The notes beneath the pieces were generated by a model, which saw only the letters and a program-made list of their open reading frames with translations, was not told where the DNA came from and did not search any database. This document shows positions 18,823 through 26,885 of a stretch of 64,000 nucleotides of DNA, piece after piece. Within the stretch, counting starts at the first letter, position 1, and every line of letters begins with the position of its first letter. Position numbers and translations under genes: made by a program. This DNA is from Castellaniella sp. (lineage in GTDB: Bacteria > Pseudomonadota > Gammaproteobacteria > Burkholderiales > Burkholderiaceae_B), in assembly GCF_034675845.1 (NCBI RefSeq), contig NZ_JAUCCU010000002.1, forward strand, positions 186,001-250,000, read 5' to 3'.

Positions 18823-19290
18823 ATGCAATTGTTTTCTTCCGTCCTGCTGACACTGCAGATTATCTCTTCTCTGTTGGTCATTCTGCTGGTCCTGCTGCAG
18901 CAAGGCAAGGGTGCCGATATGGGCGCCGCCTTTGGCAGTGGTTCAGCAGGCAGTGTGTTTGGTTCGGCTGGTGCCGCCAACTTCCTGTCGCGTGCCACCA
19001 AATGGGCCGCCGTGCTGTTTTTTGCCGCCACCTTGGGGTTGGCCTGGGTGTCGCACCACCCCAGTGGCGCGCCGCTGGAATCCGGCATCATGCAGGGCTT
19101 TATGTCGTCTGAAGAAGCCCCTGTGCCGCCGACAGGCAGTGCTGTTCCGAATTTGGGCTCGGTGGTGCCATCCGTTCCTGCCGTGCCATCCAGTCAGCCG
19201 GCCGCTGATGCCAGCGTACCTGCAGCGGCCAATTCGGCTGCCTCCGTGCCGTCGGTGCCCGGGGATCAAAAACCTGGCGACAGCAAATAA
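18823..19290 (+). CDS. secG: Preprotein translocase subunit SecG
   Basis: A 155-residue protein. Two hydrophobic helices flank the conserved cytosolic loop (LLQQGKGADMGAAFGSGSAGSVFGSAG, with the second helix after FLSRATKW). A low-complexity Ala/Pro/Ser/Val-rich C-terminal tail follows, common in Burkholderiales SecG and poorly conserved. It is an accessory subunit of the SecYEG channel in the inner membrane. In related genomes the nuo operon usually follows this gene and the tRNA-Leu; here a decayed island follows instead. Confidence 0.95.
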   Translation: MQLFSSVLLTLQIISSLLVILLVLLQQGKGADMGAAFGSGSAGSVFGSAGAANFLSRATKWAAVLFFAATLGLAWVSHHPSGAPLESGIMQGFMSSEEAPVPPTGSAVPNLGSVVPSVPAVPSSQPAADASVPAAANSAASVPSVPGDQKPGDSK

Positions 19291-19332
19291 TCTGTCTTCA
19301 TGCTAGAATCTGCGTCTTTCGCAGTAGGCGAA

Positions 19333-19417
19333 GCCGTCGTGGTGGAATTGGTAGACACGCTATCTTGAGGGGGTAGTGGCGAAAGCTGTACGAGTTCGAG
19401 TCTCGTCGACGGCACCA
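19333..19417 (+). tRNA. tRNA-Leu (GAG)
   Basis: An 85-nt class II tRNA. The acceptor arms gccgtcg and cgacggc pair. The anticodon loop ttgaggg (GAG) sits on a ctatc/ggtag stem. CCA is encoded. An integrase stub lies about 190 nt downstream, so this tRNA was probably an integration target. Confidence 0.95.
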
Positions 19418-19461
19418 CAGATATAAATCAGGCTGTTCCAGGACAGCCCAGAAAGTACCGG

Positions 19462-19497
19462 AAACCCGCATGAACATTAAGTTCTTGCGGGTTTTTT
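19462..19497 (+). terminator. Intrinsic terminator after tRNA-Leu
   Basis: Inverted repeat aaacccgca (19462-19470) and tgcgggttt (19486-19494) followed by a T-run. It ends the secG/tRNA-Leu transcript. Confidence 0.8.
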
Positions 19498-19531
19498 CAT
19501 GTCTGTGTGAATCAGGGCGGGTCAGACAATC

Positions 19532-19570
19532 CCACGTTTTTGGGTATGTGTTTGGGTATGTTAAAACTCA
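19532..19570 (+). repeat. Imperfect direct repeat, left copy (pair with 22944-22980)
   Basis: This ~38-bp segment contains cacgttttt and tttgggtatg and is repeated with a few changes and one gap at 22944-22980. Repeated gggtatg motifs are common just upstream of P4-type integrase genes next to tRNAs. The two copies enclose the decayed island. Confidence 0.6.
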
Positions 19571-19603
19571 CATACCCAAGGATGGCCCAATTAAAGACCC
19601 GAC

Positions 19604-19741
19604 ATGCCCAAAATCGCCAAACAATTATCTGACCTGGCAGCCCGCAAGGCGAAGCCGCGAGATGCCGCCTATAGCTTGCCATCTGGACAAGGCCTTCATC
19701 TTGTCGTGTTGCCGTCCGGTACCCCATCGCCCGAGATTTGA
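19604..19741 (+). pseudogene. 5' fragment of a P4-type tyrosine integrase
   Basis: Translation from the ATG at 19604 gives 45 residues beginning MPKIAKQLSDLAARKAKPRD and continuing with LPSGQGLHLVVLPSG. This is the typical N-terminal arm-binding start of P4-family integrases. The similarity stops and a TGA is met at 19739, so about 90% of the gene, including the catalytic domain, is gone. Its position just downstream of a tRNA-Leu, with gggtatg repeats before it, is what is expected for an island integrase. It is non-functional. Confidence 0.75.
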
Positions 19742-20206
19742 TACGCCAGGCCTGTTCCCAGGCTTCGCCTGGGGCCCCGTGTTGTGACGCTGCCTGTCCG
19801 GTTTCCGGTCAGGCTGGGCCGTTCAGTCCCCAAATTCGCTGCGCTCCTTTGTGGCCTTAAACGTCCCACACATGACGCACCCCTGGCGGGGAGGGGAAAG
19901 GCGTTGTGGGTCAATGGCTTGCCAGGAGATGGCCGGTTTTGGCGATGTAGGACAGATAGGGCACTGGAATGGTGCAAGCCATTGATCCGTCAGGGAGAAC
20001 GGCGGCCACGCCTGTGGCCGAATGGCGCGTAGACGGTAGCCAGAGTGGTGGGGGACACCATTCATACACCAGCGGTACCGCCTGGCAACACCGTAGACAC
20101 ACCGGCGATACACCACGCCGACACCAGTCGGGCACCGTCTGAACATCTGATGCACACCAATAGGCCAGCGGATTTCCACCAAGCCGGCGCGGTTGCGGGG
20201 AAATGA
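19742..20206. other. Gene-poor stretch with an 11-bp periodic array
   Basis: I see no convincing gene in this stretch. Open frames here lack family resemblance and ribosome-binding sites. It contains the periodic array described at 20055-20164. The rest appears to be degenerate island DNA. Confidence 0.6.
20055..20164. repeat. Array of ten 11-bp units, consensus acacc-N6
   Basis: The pentamer acacc, or a one- to three-base variant, recurs exactly every 11 nt at 20055, 20066, 20077 (accgc), 20088, 20099, 20110, 20121, 20132 (gcacc), 20143 (acatc) and 20154. The six bases between vary freely. The spacing is close to one helical turn, so every acacc (ggtgt on the other strand) faces the same side of the DNA. 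That suits cooperative protein binding, as in an iteron set. The protein is unknown. Confidence 0.75.
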
Positions 20207-20509
20207 CTACAAGATGGCCTGTAGTCCCTTGTTTGCGATGACGTTCAGCAGCTTCAGTGCCGGGCCTGTTGGGCGGGTATCCCCTTGCTCCCACTTTCGG
20301 ACGGTCGATGCCGTGGTGTGCAGGTGGTGCGCGAACACCGGCTGGCTGAATTTCAGTTTTTCACGCAGGCTTTTGATGTCGCTGGGTGTGAGATCGTGCA
20401 CGGGCGGCGGGCAGACGGCATCGAATTCGCGCATCGTCACTTTGTCGATGGCCCCGGCTTTGTGAAGCGTGGCCAGATCGCCGCGCAGGGATTCAATGAT
20501 TTTGCTCAC
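20207..20509 (-). CDS. XRE-family antitoxin (HigA/NadS-like)
   Basis: A 100-residue protein whose C-terminal two thirds is a Cro/CI helix-turn-helix: LTPSDIKSLREKLKFSQPVFAHHL then STVRKWEQGDTRPTGPALKLL. It starts with GTG at 20509 and overlaps the toxin gene by 17 nt. The toxin-first order and DNA-binding partner are typical of HigBA-type systems, where the antitoxin neutralises the toxin and represses the operon. Confidence 0.85.
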   Translation of the reverse strand: MSKIIESLRGDLATLHKAGAIDKVTMREFDAVCPPPVHDLTPSDIKSLREKLKFSQPVFAHHLHTTASTVRKWEQGDTRPTGPALKLLNVIANKGLQAIL

Positions 20510-20876
20510 AATGCACCTCTAGTAATACCCCGGATTCCAGTGCCTTGGACAAGGCGTGTGCTGGCAGTTCCAGGAAGACTTTGCCAGCGTATTGGAGGGC
20601 CTTTTTTTCGTCCTGCGTGATGTTGGCCCTGTCGCTTTTCGCGAACCCATGCAGGAATACATACCGATCATCGATCCTGGCAGACAGCAGGGTACGGAAT
20701 CCACCACTTTTGCCGCCGCCTGGCCGCGCAATGCGCTTTTTGTAGAGCATGCCGCCCAGATCGGCATCGATCAGACCGCTTTCCATCTCCTCGACGGCCT
20801 TGCATAGCGCAGAATCTGGCAGTTTTTCTGCCGACTGCCAATGAGCAAAGTCTTTTCTCTTCAGAATCAAGCCCAT
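20493..20876 (-). CDS. RelE/HigB-like type II toxin
   Basis: A 127-residue protein with the compact basic core of the RelE/HigB superfamily (KKRIARPGGGKSGGFRTLLSARIDDRYVFLHGFAKSDRANIT). Members are ribosome-dependent mRNA interferases. The ATG at 20876 has AAGGA about 8 nt upstream. The first gene of the pair, it is preceded by a palindrome at 20893-20909 that could be the autoregulatory operator. The variant with GGGKSGGFR resembles the DUF1044 subgroup. Confidence 0.8.
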   Translation of the reverse strand: MGLILKRKDFAHWQSAEKLPDSALCKAVEEMESGLIDADLGGMLYKKRIARPGGGKSGGFRTLLSARIDDRYVFLHGFAKSDRANITQDEKKALQYAGKVFLELPAHALSKALESGVLLEVHCEQNH

Positions 20877-20892
20877 CAAGCTTCCTTTGAGT

Positions 20893-20909
20893 ATACCCGA
20901 TACGGGTAT
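20893..20909. promoter_or_regulatory. Candidate operator of the HigBA-like operon
   Basis: The inverted repeat atacccg-ata-cgggtat lies 17-33 nt upstream of the toxin start. Its location and symmetry fit the binding site of the XRE antitoxin. Confidence 0.55.
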
Positions 20910-21033
20910 GGCTTTCTATTGCCAGGTGGCTGTAGTTTACGGATTGCCCAGCTCCAGTGCGGCTTCGTATGCATCAATTGTCATTTCCGCCGTTTCGTGA
21001 ATTGGTCGTCCCTGAAGAATTCATTTCTCACCA

Positions 21034-21820
21034 TCACGCCGGATTTCCGGCGATCTGAGGCCACGAATTCTGGCGGGGTAGCTCACCCCATAGGGATAAT
21101 TTCTGGATCCGCTGCCAGATCCAGGCCAAAAAATAAGGAACAAAAAAAGGGCGGATGCCCTTTCGGGCAATCATGCGCAGCAGCCATTTCATATTGAAAC
21201 CTGCCGCGCACAGCACCGCATGGATGGCATCCCCAATTTGCCCCTTTAAATGACAGCGGTTCATACCGTGATCGCTTTTCAGGTGCCCGATGATCGGTTC
21301 AATCGCCTGGCGGCGTTTGAGCAACTGCTGCTCTTTGGGCGTCAGGCGTTTGAATTTCCCTCGATGCTTCAGGGCGTATTCCGGGATCTCCGCATCGACG
21401 CCCCGATACCCCAGATCGGCATAGACCGCTTTGGGCCTGATGCCGGTGTCCTGCAACAGAATGCTGGACTGCTCCAAGGCCCCCGCTCCGGCATGCCGGG
21501 ATCAGCTGCTGCCGGACACTGGCCCAGAAAGGACCGGCGGGCGGCAACGGTGGCATCCCAGTCCAGGCCGTGACGGTTGAAGCGCTTGATGCCGAAATAG
21601 TGCTCCAGCGATGGGCTGCATTCACCAGGCCGCAATCGGGCCGAGGAGTGGTCAGGATGTTGTGTGCTCGGTTGGTGGGTTAGTGGAATCCACCGCCAAA
21701 TCCGCTTCTGCACTGTCGGTCAGGAAGAGCGTGCGGCTAATAGTTTTCTCCCTCGCTCAGCGATATGCTGCCAATTCGTCCAGCATCAGCTGGCGCTTGA
21801 AGGACCAGTCGCGCAGGTGT
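21034..21820 (-). pseudogene. IS5-family transposase remnant
   Basis: The frame 21034-21477 encodes the C-terminal catalytic part of an IS5-type DDE transposase: AVYADLGYRGVD with one catalytic Asp, and RRQAIEPIIGHLKSDHGMNRCHLKG, which contains the catalytic Glu. The N-terminal half is not readable in one frame. The stretch 21478-21820 holds only short, shifted, unrelated-looking frames, so the copy is truncated or badly frameshifted. I could not define terminal inverted repeats. It lies inside the tRNA-Leu island remnant. Confidence 0.75.
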
Positions 21821-22810
21821 TCAGCTCTGGCTGGGCGCCAGCATATTCTCGATCAAGCGAATCATCACATCCTTGGCCTTCGGGTCGGATTCAGCAATCA
21901 ACAAAGCCAAGGCAGCAAGACCGACATCATTAATGACTGGCTCGCCATCACGTTGCAGGCGACCGTTGCGGGCCAGAAAATCGACGAACAGATAGGAGCC
22001 GATGCGTTTGTTGCCATCCGAAAACGGATGGTTCTTGATGATGAAGTACAGCAGGTGGGCCGCTTTGGATTCCACCGTGGGGTAGGCGGGTTCGCCGAAT
22101 ACGGTTTGGTCCAGATTGCCCAAGGTGGCGACAAAGTCGTCCTCACGCTCGTTGCCGAACAAGGCCGTGGCCTCGCTGCGGCTCATGAGATCGGCCTTCA
22201 GTCGTGCAATGCCGGAACGGGCCTCGACAGGCGAGGGTAGCGTGCCGCCAGGGCTGCCAGATGGTTTGGTCAGCAGGCCTTCGTCATAGCGCTGCAGCCA
22301 CAGGAATGTGTGGGTATATCGAGCGATCACGTCCACCAGACCGCGTCCCTGGTCGGTGGTCAGGGCATCACCGGCTGCAGCCTTCTTTACCAGCGTCAGG
22401 GCGGCTTCCAGTTCGGCTGCATTTTGCTCGAAGCGTTGGCGATTCAGGGTGTAGCCTTGCGTCAGGTGCTCGCGCAGGGTGCGGGTGGCCCACTGGCGGA
22501 AATGCGTAGCGCGGCTTGAATTCACGCGGTAGCCCACGGAGATGATGGCGTCGAGGTTGTAGTGCTTGAGGTTGCGCTGTACCTGACGGCGGCCTTCGGT
22601 TCGAACTGCTAAGAAATCCTTAGCAGTTGCCGATTCGGTCAATTCGCCGGCTGCGTAAATGTTTTTCAAGTGCATCAACACGTTTTCAGGCGTCGTGTCG
22701 AATAGATCGGACATCTGTCGTTGGGTCAGCCAGACGGTTTCCCCTTCCAGCCGCACTTCCACCTGCCCGGCGTCACCTTCAAAGATCACCAGCTGCTGTT
22801 CATCGTTCAT
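21821..22810 (-). CDS. RhuM-Fic fusion protein
   Basis: A 329-residue protein. The N-terminal ~150 residues match the RhuM-type domain (VWLTQRQMSDLFDTTPENVLMHLKNIY, then YNLDAIISVGYRVNSSRATHFRQW). The C-terminal half is a Fic/Doc domain with the motif HPFSDGNKRIGSYLF. Fic domains usually transfer AMP or phosphate to target proteins. RhuM occurs in pathogenicity islands with poorly known function. The ATG at 22810 was chosen because the upstream frame has no conserved sequence. No inhibitory Glu motif or antitoxin gene is obvious beside it. It is an island gene. Confidence 0.85.
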   Translation of the reverse strand: MNDEQQLVIFEGDAGQVEVRLEGETVWLTQRQMSDLFDTTPENVLMHLKNIYAAGELTESATAKDFLAVRTEGRRQVQRNLKHYNLDAIISVGYRVNSSRATHFRQWATRTLREHLTQGYTLNRQRFEQNAAELEAALTLVKKAAAGDALTTDQGRGLVDVIARYTHTFLWLQRYDEGLLTKPSGSPGGTLPSPVEARSGIARLKADLMSRSEATALFGNEREDDFVATLGNLDQTVFGEPAYPTVESKAAHLLYFIIKNHPFSDGNKRIGSYLFVDFLARNGRLQRDGEPVINDVGLAALALLIAESDPKAKDVMIRLIENMLAPSQS

Positions 22811-23137
22811 GGGGTCTCCGGTAGGGCACGGGGTAGTGTCCGCATAGGAAAAGGCTTTCCTACGAAACCAGCCTGTTATAACGTACCTTTCGGCAGCAGG
22901 GCGCGTGCGCGCGACCTTTTTGGCCGGGGAAAAAGCCAAGCCTCACGTTTTAGGTATCTGTTTGGGTATGTGAAGACTGACCCACAGAAGCGTTGCATCA
23001 GCAGATCTTCAGGGTCGACCTGAAGGCCTGGGAGTGTGTCCCCATATGGATGGGGCGGGCCAGGCGTTCGGATATTGCCCTCTTACTGCTGAATCTGTCA
23101 GACTCTGCGTGAAACAGACGGAGAAAAGGAAAGCGCA
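22811..23137. other. Non-coding right border of the tRNA-Leu island remnant
   Basis: No convincing gene is visible. The stretch contains the right copy of the imperfect direct repeat at 22944-22980. It ends at the ribosome-binding site of the 81-residue protein gene. I did not find a second copy of the tRNA-Leu 3' end here. Confidence 0.5.
22944..22980 (+). repeat. Imperfect direct repeat, right copy (pair with 19532-19570)
   Basis: It shares cacgtttt, ggtat-ctg/gtg and tttgggtatg in the same order as the left copy. It may mark a second integrase promoter region whose gene has been lost, or the right boundary of the island. Confidence 0.55.
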
Positions 23138-23383
23138 ATGGCGGATACAACGCTTGAGTTTTATACCGCTGATGGGCAGCGGCTTGATACATCGCATATT
23201 CGGGTGGTGCTGCCTGATGGCGAGACTTTCAAGATCGAGGCAGATATGCACCGTCACGGAGCCGCGACGGTTGTGCTGGACCCTGGAACGCCGGAAGCTC
23301 CGTCACGGCGGCTGTTCTCGATTGAGCCGGGTGCTGTCAATCTGTTTTTTATCAGGGCTCATTCATATCCGCCTGAGGGATGA
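23138..23383 (+). CDS. Small protein of unknown function (81 aa)
   Basis: An 81-residue soluble protein, acidic to neutral, with alternating polar and hydrophobic residues that suggest a small beta domain (TLEFYTADGQRLD, IRVVLPDGETFKIE). The ATG at 23138 has an AAAGGA ribosome-binding site. It lies 38 nt upstream of lrgA in the same direction and may be co-transcribed with lrgAB. I do not recognise the family. Confidence 0.6.
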   Translation: MADTTLEFYTADGQRLDTSHIRVVLPDGETFKIEADMHRHGAATVVLDPGTPEAPSRRLFSIEPGAVNLFFIRAHSYPPEG

Positions 23384-23421
23384 CAGGCTTGATGCCGTAG
23401 CTGAGTAAAGGATAAAAGATC

Positions 23422-23781
23422 ATGGTGGGCGCGATTGCTGCACTGTTGCTGATGCAGCTGGCAGGCACTTTGCTGGTGCAATTTACGCATATTCCATTAC
23501 CGGGGCCGGTCGTGGGCATGTTGCTGCTGTTTATTTATTTATGGTGGCGTGGCAGGGTTCCAAAACCTCTTTTGCGCACGACACAGTCGATTCTGGAAAA
23601 TCTGTCGCTGCTGTTTGTGCCAGCAGGGGTGGGCGTTATTGCGCATTGGCATGAGATGGCCGATCAGGCAGGGCGGGTTGCCATTGTGTTGGTGCTGGGA
23701 GTGGCGATTACTTTGGTCGTGACGGCATTCACGCTGCACTGGCTATTGGGGCGTACCCGCCTCAGTGGCCAACAGGAGTAA
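23422..23781 (+). CDS. lrgA: CidA/LrgA-family holin-like protein
   Basis: A 119-residue membrane protein with four hydrophobic helices and the family signature IPLPGPVVGMLLLF, followed by ENLSLLFVPAGVGVI. LrgA/CidA proteins are holin-like and form oligomers in the inner membrane; they are linked to autolysis control and, in some bacteria, pyruvate transport. lrgB follows after 3 nt. Confidence 0.9.
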   Translation: MVGAIAALLLMQLAGTLLVQFTHIPLPGPVVGMLLLFIYLWWRGRVPKPLLRTTQSILENLSLLFVPAGVGVIAHWHEMADQAGRVAIVLVLGVAITLVVTAFTLHWLLGRTRLSGQQE

Positions 23782-23784
23782 GGC

Positions 23785-24501
23785 ATGCCGCTTGATGTGA
23801 TTTGGGTGTATTTGGCCAGGCAGCCACTGCTTTGGTTAACGGTGACCGTCACGGTGTTCTGGTTGGCAAAACAGCTTTATGCAACCGCCGGAAATTTCTC
23901 CTTATTCAATCCGGTCCTGGTGTCCATTGGGGCCATTGTCGGCTTGCTGCTGCTAACGGGCACGGATTACGATCAGTATTTCGAGGGGGCGCAATTCATT
24001 CACTTTTTGCTGGGCCCTGCCACCGTGGCATTGGCCGTGCCACTGATTCAGCAACTGGCCACGCTCAGACGCAGTCTGGTACCGCTGTTGGTGGCCCTTC
24101 TGGTGGGGTCGTTGGTCGGGATTTTGTCTACGGTGGCGCTGTGCTGGGTGATGGGGGTGGATGGCGCCATCATGCTGTCGCTGTTGCCGCGTTTCATCAC
24201 CACGCCGATCGCGATGGGGGTCTCTGACCAGATTGGCGGCAGCGCCGAACTGACCGTGGTGTTTGTCGTGATTACAGGTGTGCTGGGCGCTGCCTTTGGC
24301 GTACCGCTGCTGGGGCGCCTGATCAAGAAAGATCCGATCGCCGGTGGCTTTGCCTTGGGGGTGACCGCACACGGGATTGGCACGGCGCGCGCGTTTGAAC
24401 ATAACGATCAGGCGGGCGCATTTGCCGGACTGGGCATGGGTTTGCACAGTGCATTGGCAGCGATTCTGATTCCGCTGGTGGTGTGGTTGTTCGAGTTGTA
24501 G
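23785..24501 (+). CDS. lrgB: LrgB-family membrane protein
   Basis: A 238-residue polytopic protein with family motifs FNPVLVSI, FLLGPATVALAVPL, SLLPRFITTPIAM and GVTAHGIGTARAFE. It works with LrgA. Operon position directly after lrgA supports the call. Confidence 0.92.
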   Translation: MPLDVIWVYLARQPLLWLTVTVTVFWLAKQLYATAGNFSLFNPVLVSIGAIVGLLLLTGTDYDQYFEGAQFIHFLLGPATVALAVPLIQQLATLRRSLVPLLVALLVGSLVGILSTVALCWVMGVDGAIMLSLLPRFITTPIAMGVSDQIGGSAELTVVFVVITGVLGAAFGVPLLGRLIKKDPIAGGFALGVTAHGIGTARAFEHNDQAGAFAGLGMGLHSALAAILIPLVVWLFEL

Positions 24502-24575
24502 TGTCATGACAATCTGCCATAATATCCATGCCCATAATATGGATGCTTAATGCATGCTGACACCAGGAGAACAAG

Positions 24576-24869
24576 ATGAATATCAGGCGCAGGGCCTTTA
24601 TGCAGGTCTGTGGGGGAACGGCAGGTATATCACTAGTCCCGAGGTTGGCTTCAGCCTGGTCGACAGACAGGTCTGGCGGGGCATTGGACCAGGTAACTTC
24701 CACTCAGATTGAAAAATCCATCAAGGCCGGGTTTGGCGGTGGTTTTGTGGTCTATCGGCAGTCCCGGCAGTCAGGGCGTATTCAGGCCACGATCGGCCAT
24801 GCCGACAGCCGTTATGTGGTGGTGTCCGATAACCTGTTTGACTGGACTGTCGTGTCCGGCAAGTCCTGA
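24576..24869 (+). CDS. Small Tat-signal protein next to lodA
   Basis: A 97-residue protein with an N-terminal twin-arginine-like signal (NIRRRAFMQVCGG, hydrophobic stretch, cleavage near ASA). A mature domain of about 67 residues follows, with AGFGGGFVVYRQSRQSG. No family is recognised. It lies 12 nt upstream of the LodA-type oxidase start and shares its direction. Export of a tiny partner next to a quinone-cofactor oxidase suggests a subunit, maturation or export role, but this is inference. Confidence 0.65.
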   Translation: MNIRRRAFMQVCGGTAGISLVPRLASAWSTDRSGGALDQVTSTQIEKSIKAGFGGGFVVYRQSRQSGRIQATIGHADSRYVVVSDNLFDWTVVSGKS

Positions 24870-24881
24870 TTGGAAAAATCT

Positions 24882-26885
24882 ATGTCTACTGCCATTAAAA
24901 GCATTCGTATTCATCCTGGTATCGGGATGGCCCGCATGGGCGACAGCGACGAATTTTTCATCGGCCCCGAAGCCCCCGGCGTGGTGGCTGATCCTGGCGG
25001 GCAAGGCGGCCCTGGGCCTGAGGGCGGCACGTATCGTGATGCTGATATGCGCCTGAAACGCCAGGCACAGCGCTACCGTGTTTATGCCTACGATGCCAAT
25101 GACCAGGTCATCGGTGAACTCTCCACTGATTCTGATCAGGTCAAATCCCTGCATTGGCGCGTTCATGTGCGCAATATGAAAGCCGCCAATTATGCTTTTC
25201 AAGGCGCTTACCTATTTGATCCCGATAAACTGCGGAATGCCGGCATCCAGCCCGGCCTGAAGCCCGGCCAGCGCAATCAGCTGATCATTGACCCAGGCGT
25301 TCATACGATTGCTTCGGGACAGGACCAGGCCGTCGTCATGAAGGGCGATGTCTTTACGGGTATCGATAAGGGCAAGCTGCCCGGCGCTTTGCGCTTCGAG
25401 GGGTACACCCCGGCCGACATCAACCAGGAGGTCGATGTCACCTATACCCCCGCGCACGGCATCGAACTGGGCCAGTTGCGGCTGGACAAGGCAGACCGCC
25501 TGCTGTTCATCGCATCGCCCGGTAAGGCCGAATGTGTCACTACCCCCAAGGTCGCGCTGTCCAACCCCAGCGAATTTCACAATCCGCCCAATGGCCCGGA
25601 TAACGGCACAGACCCCCTGACCAATCAGTTTGCATACTTCAATATTCCAGGCTGGTGGGATGACACCTGCGGGGGCGAGATCGATGTGACGGTCACCCTG
25701 GCGGACGGCACAGTGCTGAGTACGCGGGATGGCGTGAAAACCGCTGCTGACGAAGGCACCCGCAATCCCTTGCGTGGCGCATGGGTGGTGACGGCACCTC
25801 CAAAATACGCCCCGCACATGATGCATGTCGTGTCTATCCTCGACCGAGTCTACGAGGCCTTCCCGGAGGCCTATCCCTATACGGGCCAGCAGACCGATTT
25901 TTATCGGGATGTTTATCCCTTGTTCTCCAAGGCGGTGAATTATGGCTGGGTCAGCGCCCAGGCTGCCGGGGTGGATGCCAGCACAAAAAACCTGGCGCAT
26001 GGGCCCAAACAGCCGGGTAATTTACTCAGTCCGGCTTATGTCACGGCTTTGTCCAATCCTGGTGATGACTTCAAGCCTTTGCGCCAACGTATCTACGATC
26101 TGATGCGGCATTCTGCCGGCCAGCGTAGCCGTCTGGTGGATTCACTGCTGCCGGCGCCGCCTTTGCGGCCCACCAGTTGGCAGGATCCGAAGTTCGCCGA
26201 CAAGACCGACGAGCACAAGATGCCCAAGCTCTGGGGTTCGGGTGGCAAGCCCCTGCAAAACCAGCAACTGGGGGATAACTTCCCCAATCAGTTTCTCAGC
26301 TTGACGGACTGGCAGTTACGCCATCTGAAGGACTGGGCCGATGGCAATTTCCAGACCGGTTCCTTGCAGGCACCGCTGGCATTGGATGGCTTGCCCGTTG
26401 ACCAGCAGCCGCATGCTTTGGATGCGGCTGCTCTGGAACCCACCATTGGCGGCGGATTTCACCCGGGCATCGAGTTTCCGTACCTGATTATTTACCGCGA
26501 TAAATTCGCCGGTGCCTTTCGGGTGGCGTCGGATATCGAGCCAGGTGAACTCAGCGCCTATATGTCCAGCCCCTGGCAGGGGGATTTCTGGTCTTGCAAT
26601 ACGGCGTGGTGGCCTACCCAGCGCCCGGATATCGTGTTCCAGTACGACAGCAAGACCCAGGATCGCACCCACCGCGAATGGTTCCGGGGGTACGACGAAG
26701 CCGGCGAACCCCTGTCATCTACCGATGGCTATGATCAGATGCTGTACGCCTGGCCTAAATTGGGTATGGTCTTGCCCTTGAAGACGCCGGACGGTCAGTT
26801 CTTGCTGGATAACGGCGAGGTCGTCTACGTGGAACAAGAGCGCGATCCGGCCCTGGATCGACCACCACCGGGCAAAGCCAGCTGA
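24882..26885 (+). CDS. LodA/GoxA-family quinone-cofactor (CTQ) amine oxidase
   Basis: A 667-residue protein of the LodA family, which oxidises amino acids (lysine epsilon-oxidase, glycine oxidase) with a self-derived cysteine tryptophylquinone. Visible signatures are the N-terminal IRIHPGIGMARMGDSDEFF, the central PGWWDDTCGGEIDVTV, and SPWQGDFWSCN with the candidate cofactor Cys (C572). A downstream Trp in YAWPKLGMV (W624) is the best candidate partner, given the typical spacing in LodA. No signal peptide is seen. The ATG at 24882 is preferred to an in-frame TTG at 24870. The stop overlaps the lodB start (TGATG). The family makes hydrogen peroxide; the substrate is not predictable. Confidence 0.87.
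   Translation: MSTAIKSIRIHPGIGMARMGDSDEFFIGPEAPGVVADPGGQGGPGPEGGTYRDADMRLKRQAQRYRVYAYDANDQVIGELSTDSDQVKSLHWRVHVRNMKAANYAFQGAYLFDPDKLRNAGIQPGLKPGQRNQLIIDPGVHTIASGQDQAVVMKGDVFTGIDKGKLPGALRFEGYTPADINQEVDVTYTPAHGIELGQLRLDKADRLLFIASPGKAECVTTPKVALSNPSEFHNPPNGPDNGTDPLTNQFAYFNIPGWWDDTCGGEIDVTVTLADGTVLSTRDGVKTAADEGTRNPLRGAWVVTAPPKYAPHMMHVVSILDRVYEAFPEAYPYTGQQTDFYRDVYPLFSKAVNYGWVSAQAAGVDASTKNLAHGPKQPGNLLSPAYVTALSNPGDDFKPLRQRIYDLMRHSAGQRSRLVDSLLPAPPLRPTSWQDPKFADKTDEHKMPKLWGSGGKPLQNQQLGDNFPNQFLSLTDWQLRHLKDWADGNFQTGSLQAPLALDGLPVDQQPHALDAAALEPTIGGGFHPGIEFPYLIIYRDKFAGAFRVASDIEPGELSAYMSSPWQGDFWSCNTAWWPTQRPDIVFQYDSKTQDRTHREWFRGYDEAGEPLSSTDGYDQMLYAWPKLGMVLPLKTPDGQFLLDNGEVVYVEQERDPALDRPPPGKAS

Noticed and set aside
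20055..20164. CRISPR or coding microsatellite
   Set aside because: The 11-bp unit is far too short for CRISPR, and the frames through it lack a ribosome-binding site and family match.
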